Shown here piece after piece: positions 1 through 8,251 of a DNA stretch of 64,000 bases. The notes below the pieces were generated by a model, which worked only from the letters and a program-made list of their open reading frames with translations, was not told the DNA's origin and did no database searches. Position 1 is the first letter of the stretch. Every line of letters begins with the position of its first letter. The stretch comes from Barrientosiimonas humi (GTDB lineage Bacteria > Actinomycetota > Actinomycetes > Actinomycetales > Dermatophilaceae): assembly GCF_006716095.1 (NCBI RefSeq), contig NZ_VFOK01000001.1, forward strand, positions 1-64,000, given 5' to 3'. The translations under genes and the position numbers were made by a program.

Positions 1-732
1 CAGGGCGCCGCACACATCTCGCTGCGCGTGCCCCGCTCGACCGGCCTCGACCTCGACGCGCTCGGGCGCAGCGGGGGCGTGTCGCCCGTGCTCGTCCCGG
101 TGCTGCGTCGCCTGGTGGGCGCCCGTCTGGCGTTCGTCGTGAGCGGCGGCACCGGCTCGGGCAAGACCACCCTGCTCGCCGCGCTGCTCGCCGAGGCCGA
201 CCCCGGCGAGCGGCTGGTCGTCGTCGAGGACGTGCGCGAGCTCGCGATCGCCCACCCGCACGTGGTGCGGCTCGAGGCCCGCTCGGCCAACGTCGAGGGC
301 CGCGGCGCGGTGACGATGACCGCGCTCGTGCGCCAGTCGCTGCGCATGCGACCCGATCGCCTCGTCGTGGGCGAGGTGCGCGGGGCCGAGGTGCGCGAGC
401 TGCTCAGCGCGCTCAACACGGGCCACGAGGGCGGCTGCGGCACGCTGCACGCCAACACCATCGGCGACGTCGTCGCGCGGTTCGAGGCGCTGGGTGCGCT
501 CGCCGACATGACGCCCGAGGCCACCCGCACCCAGCTCGCGAGCGCGGTCCGCGTGGTGCTGCACCTGCGCCGCACCACCGGTCGCCGGCACCTCGCCGAG
601 ATCGGGGTGCTGCGCCGCGACGGCGGTGACCTGCGCTGCGTCCCGGCGTGCACCGTGCACGACGACCGGGTCGAGCCGGGGCCGGCGGCCGACGAGCTCG
701 AGGCCCTGCTCGGGTCGGTGCCCGCGTGGTGA
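1..732 (+). CDS. tadA: TadA/CpaF-type pilus assembly ATPase, C-terminal part
   Basis: The 5' end lies outside the window; 243 codons are present. The protein is the hexameric secretion ATPase that powers Flp/Tad pilus assembly at the inner face of the membrane. Visible motifs are the HISLRVPR stretch just before the core, Walker A GGTGSGKT at about residue 50, the Asp/His boxes, the GEVRG Walker B region and the GTLHANT box, in the order expected for CpaF. It is followed directly by tadB and tadC homologues, and its stop overlaps the next start as GTGA. In the mycobacterial counterpart this family is the 'helicase/secretion neighborhood ATPase'. The identification is firm; only the N-terminus is missing. 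Confidence 0.93.
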   Translation, partial: QGAAHISLRVPRSTGLDLDALGRSGGVSPVLVPVLRRLVGARLAFVVSGGTGSGKTTLLAALLAEADPGERLVVVEDVRELAIAHPHVVRLEARSANVEGRGAVTMTALVRQSLRMRPDRLVVGEVRGAEVRELLSALNTGHEGGCGTLHANTIGDVVARFEALGALADMTPEATRTQLASAVRVVLHLRRTTGRRHLAEIGVLRRDGGDLRCVPACTVHDDRVEPGPAADELEALLGSVPAW

Positions 733-1469
733 TCCTCACGGCGCTGCTGCTCGCCGCAGCGGTCTGGGCCTGGCCCGGGCGGCGCGAGCGAGCGTTGCTG
801 CGGGTCGCCGTGCTCGACACCGCCGACGCCGGTGCCGAGGCCGGCGCCGTGTCGGTGCCGTGGTGGCGGCGGGAGGTGCGGCTGCCCCGGCGGAGCGGTT
901 CGGGCCGTGAGGAGGTCGTGCAGCAGCTGCTCTCGGGTCTGGCGGCCGGCCTGGGGGCCGGGCTGGCGGCACCCGCCGCGCTGTCCGCCGCGGTGGCGTC
1001 GTTGCCGGCGGCCGTCCGTCGCGACGCCGCACTGGTGCGTGCCCTCGGAGCGCTCGAGACCGCCGTGGCCGGGGGAGGGTCCGCGGGCGCCGCATGGGTC
1101 GACCTCGGGCAGCAGCTGCGGCTCCCCGTGGCGCTGCAGGTCGGTCGGGCCTGGACGATCAGCGAGCGGCTCGGGTCGCCGTTGTCCGAGGCGGTGCGCA
1201 GCGCCCTCGATGCCCACAACGCACGGCGCGCCGTGGAGCGGGCGTTCGCCGCGCAGGCGGCCGGCCCGCGGGCCACCGCGCAGCTGCTCACCTGGTTGCC
1301 GCTGCTCGGGGTGCTGCTCATGCCGGTGCTGGGCGTCGCCCCGACGTCGGCCTACCCGCCCGCCGTGCTGCTGCTCGCCGTGGCACCCGGACTCCTCCTG
1401 CTGCTCGCCGGACGCCGGCTCACCCGGCGGCTCATCGACCGGGCGCTGCGCCCACCCCAGCTCGGATGA
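729..1469 (+). CDS. tadB: TadB-like pilus assembly membrane protein
   Basis: A 246-residue protein of the type II secretion F / TadB kind, thought to form the inner-membrane platform on which the TadA ATPase acts. A hydrophobic segment at the N-terminus (ILTALLLAAAVWAW) is followed by a cytoplasmic helical domain, then two C-terminal membrane segments around residues 190-235. The GTG start at 729 is chosen because it overlaps the tadA stop as GTGA and places a membrane helix first; the frame is open further upstream only as a shadow of tadA. The stop overlaps tadC as ATGA, so the genes are translationally coupled. Confidence 0.85.
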   Translation: MILTALLLAAAVWAWPGRRERALLRVAVLDTADAGAEAGAVSVPWWRREVRLPRRSGSGREEVVQQLLSGLAAGLGAGLAAPAALSAAVASLPAAVRRDAALVRALGALETAVAGGGSAGAAWVDLGQQLRLPVALQVGRAWTISERLGSPLSEAVRSALDAHNARRAVERAFAAQAAGPRATAQLLTWLPLLGVLLMPVLGVAPTSAYPPAVLLLAVAPGLLLLLAGRRLTRRLIDRALRPPQLG

Positions 1470-2116
1470 GCGCGCTGGCGGCGGTGCTCGCCGGGTGCCT
1501 GGTCGGCGCCGTCGTCTGGTTGCTGCCGACGCTGCGCCGCGCACCGGGCCTGCGTGCCGCGCCGCTGGTCCGCGCCGAGGCGAGCGTCGACGACGAGCAC
1601 GAGGACGAGGGCTCCGGTCCCGGAGGCACCGAGAGCACGACCGGTGCCGTCGCTGCCCCCGCGTCCGACGACCAGGCCGCGGTGGGGCCGCAGGAGGTCG
1701 CCGACGCCATCGACCTGCTCGCCCTGGCCCTGACGAGCGGGGCGGCGGTCACCTCCTGCCTCGACCTGGTGGCCGAGCAGTGCCCCGGGCGCGTCGGTGC
1801 CGAGCTACGGCAGGTGTCGGCGGCGCTGCACTGGGGCGTCGAGCCGCGCGCCGCGTGGGCCTCGGTGTCACCCATGTGGGCGCCGGCCGGGGCGGCGCTC
1901 GTGCTGGCCGAGACCGCGGGCGCCGCCCCGGCCGCGCTGTGCCGCGAGGCCGCCGCGCGGGTGCGGTCCGACGAGCGGCACCGCCTCGAGACGGCCGGGG
2001 CCAAGGTCGCCGTGCGGCTCGTGCTGCCGCTGGGGCTGTGTTTCCTGCCGGCGTTCGCGCTGCTGACCGTCGTCCCGGTCGTCGTGGCCATGGCCTCGGC
2101 GATGCTCACCTCCTGA
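1466..2116 (+). CDS. tadC: TadC-like pilus assembly membrane protein
   Basis: 216 residues, the second type II secretion F-domain protein of the platform. An N-terminal membrane helix is followed by an acidic, low-complexity linker (about residues 38-72, DDEHEDEGSGPG) that is not part of the family core. Then come a helical domain with the typical DLLALALTSGAA start and a C-terminal hydrophobic pair (LVLPLGLCFLPAFALLTVVPVVV). The ATG overlaps the tadB stop. Its partner relation with TadB is inferred from order and fold. Confidence 0.85.
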   Translation: MSALAAVLAGCLVGAVVWLLPTLRRAPGLRAAPLVRAEASVDDEHEDEGSGPGGTESTTGAVAAPASDDQAAVGPQEVADAIDLLALALTSGAAVTSCLDLVAEQCPGRVGAELRQVSAALHWGVEPRAAWASVSPMWAPAGAALVLAETAGAAPAALCREAAARVRSDERHRLETAGAKVAVRLVLPLGLCFLPAFALLTVVPVVVAMASAMLTS

Positions 2117-2262
2117 GCGGCTGGATCTGGTTGATCCACAGGGAGATTCGGCGAGCGACCGTGATCCACAGGGTCGGCTCCACCGCTGGAGGGTGACCGT
2201 CTCCAGGCGCAGGCTGGCTGCAGAGGCGGCGCACCTGTCGCCGCCGCGAAGGAGGTTTGCGC

Positions 2263-2457
2263 ATGACTCGATCCATGGCCGCACGGTGGCGCCGGCTGCG
2301 CGTGCTCGGTGAGGCGGGGATGACCACGGCGGAGTACGCCGTCGGCACCCTCGCCGCCGTCGCGTTCGCCGGGCTGCTGATCGCGGTGATCAAGAGCGGT
2401 CCGGTCAAGTCGGCGCTGAGCGGGATCATCACGTCCGCGCTCAGCGTCGCCGGCTGA
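2263..2457 (+). CDS. Flp pilin-like small protein (DUF4244 type)
   Basis: 64 residues. A basic leader ending in GEAGMTTAEYAVGT is followed by one long hydrophobic helix, the architecture of Flp-type pilins: Gly before the cleavage point, Glu five residues into the mature part. The likely prepilin-peptidase cleavage is after the Gly of EAG-MTTAEY. ATG at 2263 is preferred over the in-frame TTG six bases earlier because GGAGG (2251-2255) sits 7 bases upstream of the ATG. This is the probable major pilus subunit made by the upstream Tad machine. Confidence 0.85.
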   Translation: MTRSMAARWRRLRVLGEAGMTTAEYAVGTLAAVAFAGLLIAVIKSGPVKSALSGIITSALSVAG

Positions 2458-2460
2458 GCC

Positions 2461-2829
2461 GTGGCGCGGTCGCGGGCCCGGGCCGACGCGGGCATGGTGA
2501 CGGCCGAGCTCGCGACCGCGCTGACCGCCCTGGTGCTGGTGCTCGTGCTCAGCCTGAGCGCCCTGGTCGCCGGGGTCGACCTGATCCGGTGCACCGACGC
2601 AGCGCGGGTCGGAGCCCGCGCGGCGGCCCGTGGCGACGACCCGCAGCAGGTGCGCGCGCTGGTGCTCGAGGCGGCGCCCGACGGGGCGTCGGTCACGGTG
2701 ACCGACCGCGGTCAGGCGCAGGTCGAGGTGACCGTGCGCAGCCGCCCGCGAGGGCCGGTCGGGGTGCTGGTCGGGTCAGACCTGAGCGCCCGGGCGGTCG
2801 CGGTCAGGGAGGGCGCCGATGCCCCGTGA
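2461..2829 (+). CDS. TadE-family pseudopilin
   Basis: 122 residues with a GTG start three bases after the pilin stop. The N-terminus ADAGMVTAELATALTALVLVLVL is a pilin-like hydrophobic stretch with the conserved Gly and Glu, followed by a small soluble domain rich in Val and Arg. TadE proteins are minor pseudopilins that prime or modify Flp pili. Its position between the pilin and a second TadE-like protein is the standard one. Confidence 0.82.
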   Translation: MARSRARADAGMVTAELATALTALVLVLVLSLSALVAGVDLIRCTDAARVGARAAARGDDPQQVRALVLEAAPDGASVTVTDRGQAQVEVTVRSRPRGPVGVLVGSDLSARAVAVREGADAP

Positions 2830-3229
2830 GCCGAGCGCGCGTCGACGCGACGAGGGGTCCGGCACGGTGCTCGTGGTGGGGGCCATCGGGGTGCTGGTCG
2901 TCCTGCTCCTCGGCGGCCTGACGCTGGTGAGCGCGGCGCACGCGAGCACCCGCGCCCGCACCGCGGCCGACCTCGGCGCCCTGGCCGGAGCGATGCAGCT
3001 GGTGCGCCCCGACGGCGCCGACCCGTGCGCGAGCGCCGCGGCCGTGGTGCGCGCCAACGGGGGCGCGCTGCTGGAGTGCCGCGCGACCGCGCAGGTGCTC
3101 GACGTGCGGGCCTCGGTGCCCGCAGGCTGGCCAGGGCTCGGTGCGGCCACCGCGCGCAGCCGCGCCGGACCGCAGGTGGGTGAAGGGCCCGCCCTCGACC
3201 GGCCCGCGGTGGCAGGATCGCCCGGGTGA
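2819..3229 (+). CDS. Second TadE/TadG-like protein of the helicase/secretion neighbourhood
   Basis: 136 residues, starting inside the previous gene (ATG 2819). One membrane helix at residues 18-42 (TVLVVGAIGVLVVLLLGGL) is followed by the AHASTRARTAADLGALAGA signature seen in Rv3654c-like proteins. These were named 'helicase/secretion neighborhood TadE-like' because they usually sit beside the DEAH helicase. Here two other genes lie between it and the helicase. The C-terminal tail from about residue 115 is Pro/Gly-rich and not conserved in the family as I know it. Confidence 0.75.
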   Translation: MPREPSARRRDEGSGTVLVVGAIGVLVVLLLGGLTLVSAAHASTRARTAADLGALAGAMQLVRPDGADPCASAAAVVRANGGALLECRATAQVLDVRASVPAGWPGLGAATARSRAGPQVGEGPALDRPAVAGSPG

Positions 3230-4593
3230 GCGATCCCGTCGAGACCGACCGCACCGACGCGTGGGCCGACGCGGCGGCCGAGCACCTCGCGGCGCTGGTC
3301 CGGCTGCCGACCGTCTCGCGGCCCGACCGCGACGAGCAGGACGCCGAGGCGTTCGCCGAGCTGCCGCGGCTGCTCGAGCGGCTCTATCCGCGCCTGCACG
3401 CCACCCTGGAGCGTGAGGTCGTGGGCCCCGGCGGCCTGCTGTTCCGCTGGCCCGGCGCCTCGCCCGACCGCCCAATCGTGCTGATGGCCCACTGGGACGT
3501 CGTGCCCGCCGACGCGGACACCTGGCAGGTGCCGCCGTTCGAGGGGCGGATCGACCGCGCCGCCGGCGTCGTGCACGGCCGCGGCACGCTCGACGACAAG
3601 GGCTCGATGGTCGTCGTCTGCGAGGCGGTGGAGTCGCTGCTCGCCGAGGGCCGCGCGCCCGCCCACGACGTCTACCTGTCCTTCGGGTGCGACGAGGAGG
3701 TCTTCGGCACGGCCGCCGAGGCGGCCGTCGAGGCGCTGGCCGCACGGGGCGTACGCCCGTGGCTGGTGATCGACGAGGGCGGGGCCGTGGTCGAAGGCGT
3801 GTTCCCCGGTCTGCAGCGACCCGCGGCGATGATCGGCGTCGCCGAGAAGGGGGTGCTCGATCTGCGGATCCGGGTCGAGGACCAGCCCGGCCACGCCGCC
3901 ACCCCGCGTCGCGGGGGAGCGGTCGCGCGGCTGGCGCGGGCGCTGCACCGCATCGAGCGGCACCCGTTCCCCGTGGTCCTCACCGACCCCTCGCTGGCGA
4001 TGGTGCAGACGCTCGGACGGCACGTCACCGGGCCCCTGCGTCCGCTGCTCGCGCGCGCCCACCGGGCCCGCCCAGCGGTCGCGCGTGCACTCGCCGCGCT
4101 CGGCCCCGAGACCTCGGCCGTCGTGCGCACCACCGTCGCCCTCACCCGGCTGAGCGGAAGCCCGGCCGTCAACGTCGTCGCGGCCAGTGCCGAGGCGCGC
4201 GCCAACATCCGCATCCAGGTGGGGGAGACCGTCGACGGCGTCGTCGCCCGGCTGCGCCGGGTCGTGCGCGACGAACGGGTGCAGCTGGAGGTCGTGAGCG
4301 GCAACGACCCGAGCCCCGAATCACCCAGCGACGGACCGCAGTTCGCGCTGCTCGCCCGCGCGGTCGAGGCGACCTACCCCGGCACGGTGGCGGCGCCGTA
4401 CGTCATGCTCCAGGCCTCCGACGCGCGGCACTTCTGCCGGATCAGCGATCACGTCTATCGGTTCAGCCCGTTCGCCATGTCCCGCGCGCAGCGCGACAGC
4501 ATCCACGGCGTCGACGAGCAGGTCGACCTCGACTCGCTCGGCCGGGGCGTCGCGTTCTACCGCACTCTCCTGCTGCACGACGACGGCGCCTGA
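3226..4593 (+). CDS. M20-family metallopeptidase (carboxypeptidase/dipeptidase-like)
   Basis: 455 residues, GTG start overlapping the preceding stop as GTGA. A two-zinc M20 peptidase: HWDVVP (His89, Asp91), the bridging Asp in TLDDKG (Asp123), catalytic and metal Glu in CDEEVFG (157-158), and a dimerisation domain in the middle with the GHAATPRRGG insert. The overall plan resembles PM20D1/carboxypeptidase S more than ArgE or DapE. There is no signal peptide, so it is cytoplasmic. The substrate is unknown. A role in the pilus is not implied; coupling to the pilus operon is probably positional. Confidence 0.85.
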   Translation: MSDPVETDRTDAWADAAAEHLAALVRLPTVSRPDRDEQDAEAFAELPRLLERLYPRLHATLEREVVGPGGLLFRWPGASPDRPIVLMAHWDVVPADADTWQVPPFEGRIDRAAGVVHGRGTLDDKGSMVVVCEAVESLLAEGRAPAHDVYLSFGCDEEVFGTAAEAAVEALAARGVRPWLVIDEGGAVVEGVFPGLQRPAAMIGVAEKGVLDLRIRVEDQPGHAATPRRGGAVARLARALHRIERHPFPVVLTDPSLAMVQTLGRHVTGPLRPLLARAHRARPAVARALAALGPETSAVVRTTVALTRLSGSPAVNVVAASAEARANIRIQVGETVDGVVARLRRVVRDERVQLEVVSGNDPSPESPSDGPQFALLARAVEATYPGTVAAPYVMLQASDARHFCRISDHVYRFSPFAMSRAQRDSIHGVDEQVDLDSLGRGVAFYRTLLLHDDGA

Positions 4594-4622
4594 GCCGCGG
4601 GAGATCCGCGGGCTCAGGCGCC
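4585..4622. terminator. Convergent hairpin terminator
   Basis: A perfect 12-bp inverted repeat (GGCGCCTGAGCC at 4585-4596 with its complement at 4611-4622) encloses a smaller GCGG/CCGC stem. It contains the stop codon of the M20 peptidase gene and lies just before the end of the opposing gene, so it can serve both strands. Confidence 0.7.
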
Positions 4623-4647
4623 GTCAGGTCGTGCTAGCCGGCCCTCG

Positions 4648-5322
4648 TCAGCGACGGTCGGTGTCGCGGTTGAACTTGTCGCGGGCACGGTCGAACATGC
4701 CCTCGCGGCCCTGGGCGTTGCCACGGCCGTGCGGGTCGTTGCCCGGCTCGACGTAGTCACCGTCGCGGCGACCGTCGGTGTAACCCGCCTGGCCGCGACC
4801 CGGCTCGACGTAGTCACCGTCCCGGCGGCCGTCGGCGACACCGGCCTGGCCACGGCCGGGCTCGACGTAGTCAGCGTCGCGACGCGGCTCGACCACGTCG
4901 GCGTCGCTGCGCGTCTGGGCGCCGGCCGGGGTCACCCGCGACTGGTCGCCCTGCACGACGGTGTCGCGCTCGCGCTCGGCGTCGCGGGCCGCGACGCGAC
5001 CGCGCGCGGCCTCGACGTCGGCGCGGTCCTTCTTGCGGATGGCGGTGTCACGCGACTCCTCGGCCTCGTCGGCCCGCCGCTCCAGGTCCTTGCGGTTGCG
5101 ACGGCGCTGGATGCCGCGCTTGCTGCCGTACTTGATCATCCAGAGCGCCAGGGCGGCGAGGACCGCCGCCGCGGCACCGAGGATGAACGCGGTCAGCCCG
5201 TTCATGTCCATGCTGATTCCGGCAGCGTCGATCGGGAACGTCGTGCTGGTGTCTGCACCAGTGACGACCCACAGAACGATCGCTGCCACGATGACGAGCA
5301 GCAGGATGGCTGCGATGATCAT
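4648..5322 (-). CDS. Membrane protein with a 19-residue tandem repeat tail
   Basis: 224 residues, not recognised as a named family. Two membrane helices (about 1-22 and 42-64) are followed by a strongly charged coiled-coil region (RRNRKDLERRADEAEESRD, about 70-115) and then a hydrophilic tail. The tail holds nearly identical 19-residue units RRDGDYVEPGRGQAGxxDG (about 150-205); on DNA these are 57-bp repeats near 4743, 4800 and 4857, the last unit diverged. With both helices near the N-terminus, the tail is probably cytoplasmic. The AT-richer stretch at 5340-5400 upstream is the likely promoter region. Function unknown. Confidence 0.72.
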   Translation of the reverse strand: MIIAAILLLVIVAAIVLWVVTGADTSTTFPIDAAGISMDMNGLTAFILGAAAAVLAALALWMIKYGSKRGIQRRRNRKDLERRADEAEESRDTAIRKKDRADVEAARGRVAARDAERERDTVVQGDQSRVTPAGAQTRSDADVVEPRRDADYVEPGRGQAGVADGRRDGDYVEPGRGQAGYTDGRRDGDYVEPGNDPHGRGNAQGREGMFDRARDKFNRDTDRR

Positions 5323-5432
5323 GGTGACTTCACTCCCTCACACCCCGAGACGAAAGTGCTTGCTGTTACTGACGATACAGAAACAACAAGCGGATGAGCA
5401 GGAGGAAGTCACCGGCCCCAACGGATGGGAAG

Positions 5433-7772
5433 TCAACCCCTGGACGGATGTTCGGCCTCCCGGAGCACCAGCTCCAGCACCCGGCGCGCGCCCTGCTTGT
5501 CGAGCGGCTCGTTGCCGTTCCCGCACTTGGGTGACTGCACGCAGGCCGGGCAGCCCGACCGGCACGGACAGTCCGTGATCGCGGCCAGCGTGCCGCGCAG
5601 CCAGGTCGCCGCCCGCTCGAAGCCGCGCTGGGCGAACCCGGCCCCGCCGGGGTAGCCGTCGTAGACCACGACGGTGGGCAGCTCGGTGTCGGGGTGCAGC
5701 ATCGTCGACACTCCGCCGACGTCCCACCGGTCCGACTGGGCGACCAGCGGCAGCATCGCGATCGCGCAGTGCTCGGCGGCGTGCAGCGCGCCCGGGCCGT
5801 CGGCCTCGTCGACGACCTCGGCGAGCAGCTCGGGAGGAGCCGTCCACCACACCCCTCGCGTCGTGAGCCGCTGCTCGGGAAGGTCGAGCGGGTGCTCACC
5901 GATGACCTCGCCGGAGGGCAGCATCCGCAGGAACGAGGTGACTTGCGTGCGCACGTCGATCACCCCGTGGCACAACCGGATCGGGCCCCACCGGGTCTCC
6001 CGCTCGGGCGCCACGACCCGGAACTCCGACGTCGAGCGCGCCACGGTCGACCACCCGGGGTCGCCCTGCGTCACGTGCGCGCTGCCGTCGTCGAGGTCCA
6101 GCTCGGTGACGACGTACGTCTTCCCCTGGTGGACGTACACGGCGCCGGGATGCGTTGCGCGGTGGGCGCGTTCGGCGTCGACCGTGCCGAGCACGCGGCC
6201 CGTGCGGTTCTCGACGATGCGCACGACGGGCTGGCCCGCGCCGCGCAGCGACACGTGGTCGCCGGGGCGGTCGTCGCGCGCCCAGAACCAGCCGCGCGGC
6301 CGGCGGCGCAGCACCCCGCGCGCGACCAGCGTGTCGAGCAGCGGCACCATCGTCGGCCCGAACACCTCGGCGTCGGCCTCGGTGAGCGGCAGCTCGGCCG
6401 CCGCGGCCGCGAGGTGCGGCGCGAGGACGTAGGGGTTGGCCGGGTCGAGCACGGTCGCCTCGGCCGTGCGCCCGAAGATCGTGCCGGGGTGGTTGACCAG
6501 ATAGGTGTCGAGCGGGTCGTCGGCGGCGACGAACACGACGAGCGCGGGGGCGTCGCGGCGACCGGCGCGCCCGGCCTGCTGCCACCACGACGCGATCGTG
6601 CCGGGCCAGCCCGCGAGCAGCACGGTGTCGAGGCCGCTCACGTCGATGCCGAGCTCGAGGGCGTTGGTGGCGGCGAGCCCGCGCAGCTCGCCGCTGCGCA
6701 GTCGCCGCTCCAGCTCGCGTCGCTCCTCGGGGAGGTAACCGCCGCGGTAGGCCGCGACCCGGTCGGCGTAGTGCGGGGCGTCCTCGGTCAGCCGGGTGCG
6801 CACCATCTCGGCGACGACCTCGACCCCGACGCGGGAGCGGGCGAAGGCCAGCGCCTGCGACCCGTCGGCCACCAGCCGGGCGAGCAGGTCGCCTGTCTCG
6901 GCCACGGCGCTGCGCCGGGGAGCGTCCGGCCCCTGCCCGGGGGCGGCTCCCGGCTCCCACAGCGCGAACGTGGTGGCCGGGCGGGGCGACCCGTCGTGCG
7001 TCACCGCCTCGACGGGGAGGCCGACCAGGCGCTCGGCGTGCGCGGCCGGCTCGGCGATCGTCGCCGAGGCCAGCACGAAGGTCGGGTGCGCCCGGTAGCG
7101 AGCGCAGATGCGCCGCAGACGGCGCAGCACCGCGGCGAGATGGGAGCCGAAAACGCCCTTGTACGAATGGCACTCGTCGATCACGACGTAACGCAGTGCG
7201 CGCAGGAACGGTGCCCACCGCTCGTGCTGCGGCAGCAGCGTGTGGTGCAGCAGGTCGGGGTTGGTCAGCACCAGCTGGGCGTGGTCGCGGATCCACCGGC
7301 GCTCGTCGACCGGGGTGTCGCCGTCGTACGTCGCGGCCCGCACCCCCGGAACGGCCAGGCGCTCGACCGCGGCCAGCTGGTCGGCCGCCAGCGCCTTGGT
7401 GGGAGACAGGTAGAGGGCGGTCGCGCCGCGCCCGGTGACGGCGTGCGACCCGTCGGCGACCGCCGAGAGCACCGGCAGCAGGTAGCCGAGGCTCTTGCCG
7501 CTCGCGGTGCCGGTGGAGACGACGACGTGCCGACCGTCGGCCGCGAGGTCGGCGACCGCGCGCTGGTGCGTCCACAGCCGGTCGACCCCCTCGCCGCGCA
7601 CGGCGGCGGCGACCTGCGGGTTGACCCACTCGGGCCAGTCGGCGAGCTCCTGCGCGCGCGCCGGCTGGTGCTCGACGTGCAGGACCCGGCCGGTGCCGGC
7701 ACCGGCCAGCCCCGCGAGCAGCCGCTCGGGGTCGGCGCTCGCGCGCTGCGGCGGTGCCGTGGTGGTGGTCAT
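5433..7772 (-). CDS. DEAD/DEAH-box helicase with C-terminal Zn domain (MrfA/YprA-like)
   Basis: 779 residues from ATG 7772; longer in-frame starts exist, but a GGCAGGACC ribosome site precedes this one. Superfamily 2 helicase: Walker A TGTASGKS (87-94), DECH box (199-202), SAT motif (ASATIAE), helicase C domain with QQAGRAGRR, and a four-cysteine DUF1998-type module near the end (CPCRSGCPACVQSPKCGNG). This is the 'helicase/secretion neighborhood DEAH-box helicase' that lies beside tad genes in many actinobacteria. Relatives such as Bacillus MrfA act in excision of mitomycin damage. The link with pili is by position only. Confidence 0.9.
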   Translation of the reverse strand: MTTTTAPPQRASADPERLLAGLAGAGTGRVLHVEHQPARAQELADWPEWVNPQVAAAVRGEGVDRLWTHQRAVADLAADGRHVVVSTGTASGKSLGYLLPVLSAVADGSHAVTGRGATALYLSPTKALAADQLAAVERLAVPGVRAATYDGDTPVDERRWIRDHAQLVLTNPDLLHHTLLPQHERWAPFLRALRYVVIDECHSYKGVFGSHLAAVLRRLRRICARYRAHPTFVLASATIAEPAAHAERLVGLPVEAVTHDGSPRPATTFALWEPGAAPGQGPDAPRRSAVAETGDLLARLVADGSQALAFARSRVGVEVVAEMVRTRLTEDAPHYADRVAAYRGGYLPEERRELERRLRSGELRGLAATNALELGIDVSGLDTVLLAGWPGTIASWWQQAGRAGRRDAPALVVFVAADDPLDTYLVNHPGTIFGRTAEATVLDPANPYVLAPHLAAAAAELPLTEADAEVFGPTMVPLLDTLVARGVLRRRPRGWFWARDDRPGDHVSLRGAGQPVVRIVENRTGRVLGTVDAERAHRATHPGAVYVHQGKTYVVTELDLDDGSAHVTQGDPGWSTVARSTSEFRVVAPERETRWGPIRLCHGVIDVRTQVTSFLRMLPSGEVIGEHPLDLPEQRLTTRGVWWTAPPELLAEVVDEADGPGALHAAEHCAIAMLPLVAQSDRWDVGGVSTMLHPDTELPTVVVYDGYPGGAGFAQRGFERAATWLRGTLAAITDCPCRSGCPACVQSPKCGNGNEPLDKQGARRVLELVLREAEHPSRG

Positions 7773-7879
7773 GGTCCTGCCACGGTAAGCCGTGGCGGGC
7801 CGGATCCTGGGCAGGCGTAGGAGACCCGCCACCGCTCTGACTAGGGTTCGTGCTGCGCAGACCCGTGAGGAGGCTCGGC

Positions 7880-8221
7880 TTGAACCTGGACGTCAGCACG
7901 CGTGAGGTCGGCGATGTCACTGTCGTGGCGATCGCCGGCGAGGTCGATGTGTTCTCGGCCCCGGCCCTGCGCGACGAGATGAATCGGGTGATCGCCGAGG
8001 GCCGTACGCGTCTGGTCGCCGACCTGACCGACGTCCCCTTCCTCGACTCGACCGGCCTGGGTGTGCTCGTCGGCCGGCTCAAGGCGGTGCGGCAGCAGCA
8101 GGGCGAGCTGCGTCTGGTGATCGCCAGCGACCGGCTGCTGCGCAACTTCAGCATCACCGGGCTCGACAAGGTCTTCCGCATCTACCCCACGGCCGACAAG
8201 GCGCTCGCCGACCTCAGCTGA
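7880..8221 (+). CDS. STAS-domain anti-sigma factor antagonist
   Basis: 113 residues, SpoIIAA/RsbV-like. The hallmark loop is FLDSTGLGVLVGRL, in which the Ser is the usual phosphorylation site of an anti-sigma kinase. The start is a TTG at 7880 with GGAGG at 7869-7873, six bases away; an upstream in-frame ATG at 7850 lacks this spacing. Its kinase and sigma partner are not in the window. It is divergent from the helicase gene. Confidence 0.85.
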   Translation: MNLDVSTREVGDVTVVAIAGEVDVFSAPALRDEMNRVIAEGRTRLVADLTDVPFLDSTGLGVLVGRLKAVRQQQGELRLVIASDRLLRNFSITGLDKVFRIYPTADKALADLS

Positions 8222-8251
8222 GCCGCATGCCGCGTGGCTAGGCTGCGCCCC

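Noticed and set aside
4743-4878. Regular 57-bp repeats considered as a CRISPR array
   Set aside because: Units are continuous, with no unique spacers, and are translated as a protein repeat.
5773-7832. Longer start for the DEAH helicase (20 codons upstream of ATG 7772)
   Set aside because: The extra residues are not typical, and a ribosome site is placed for the shorter form.
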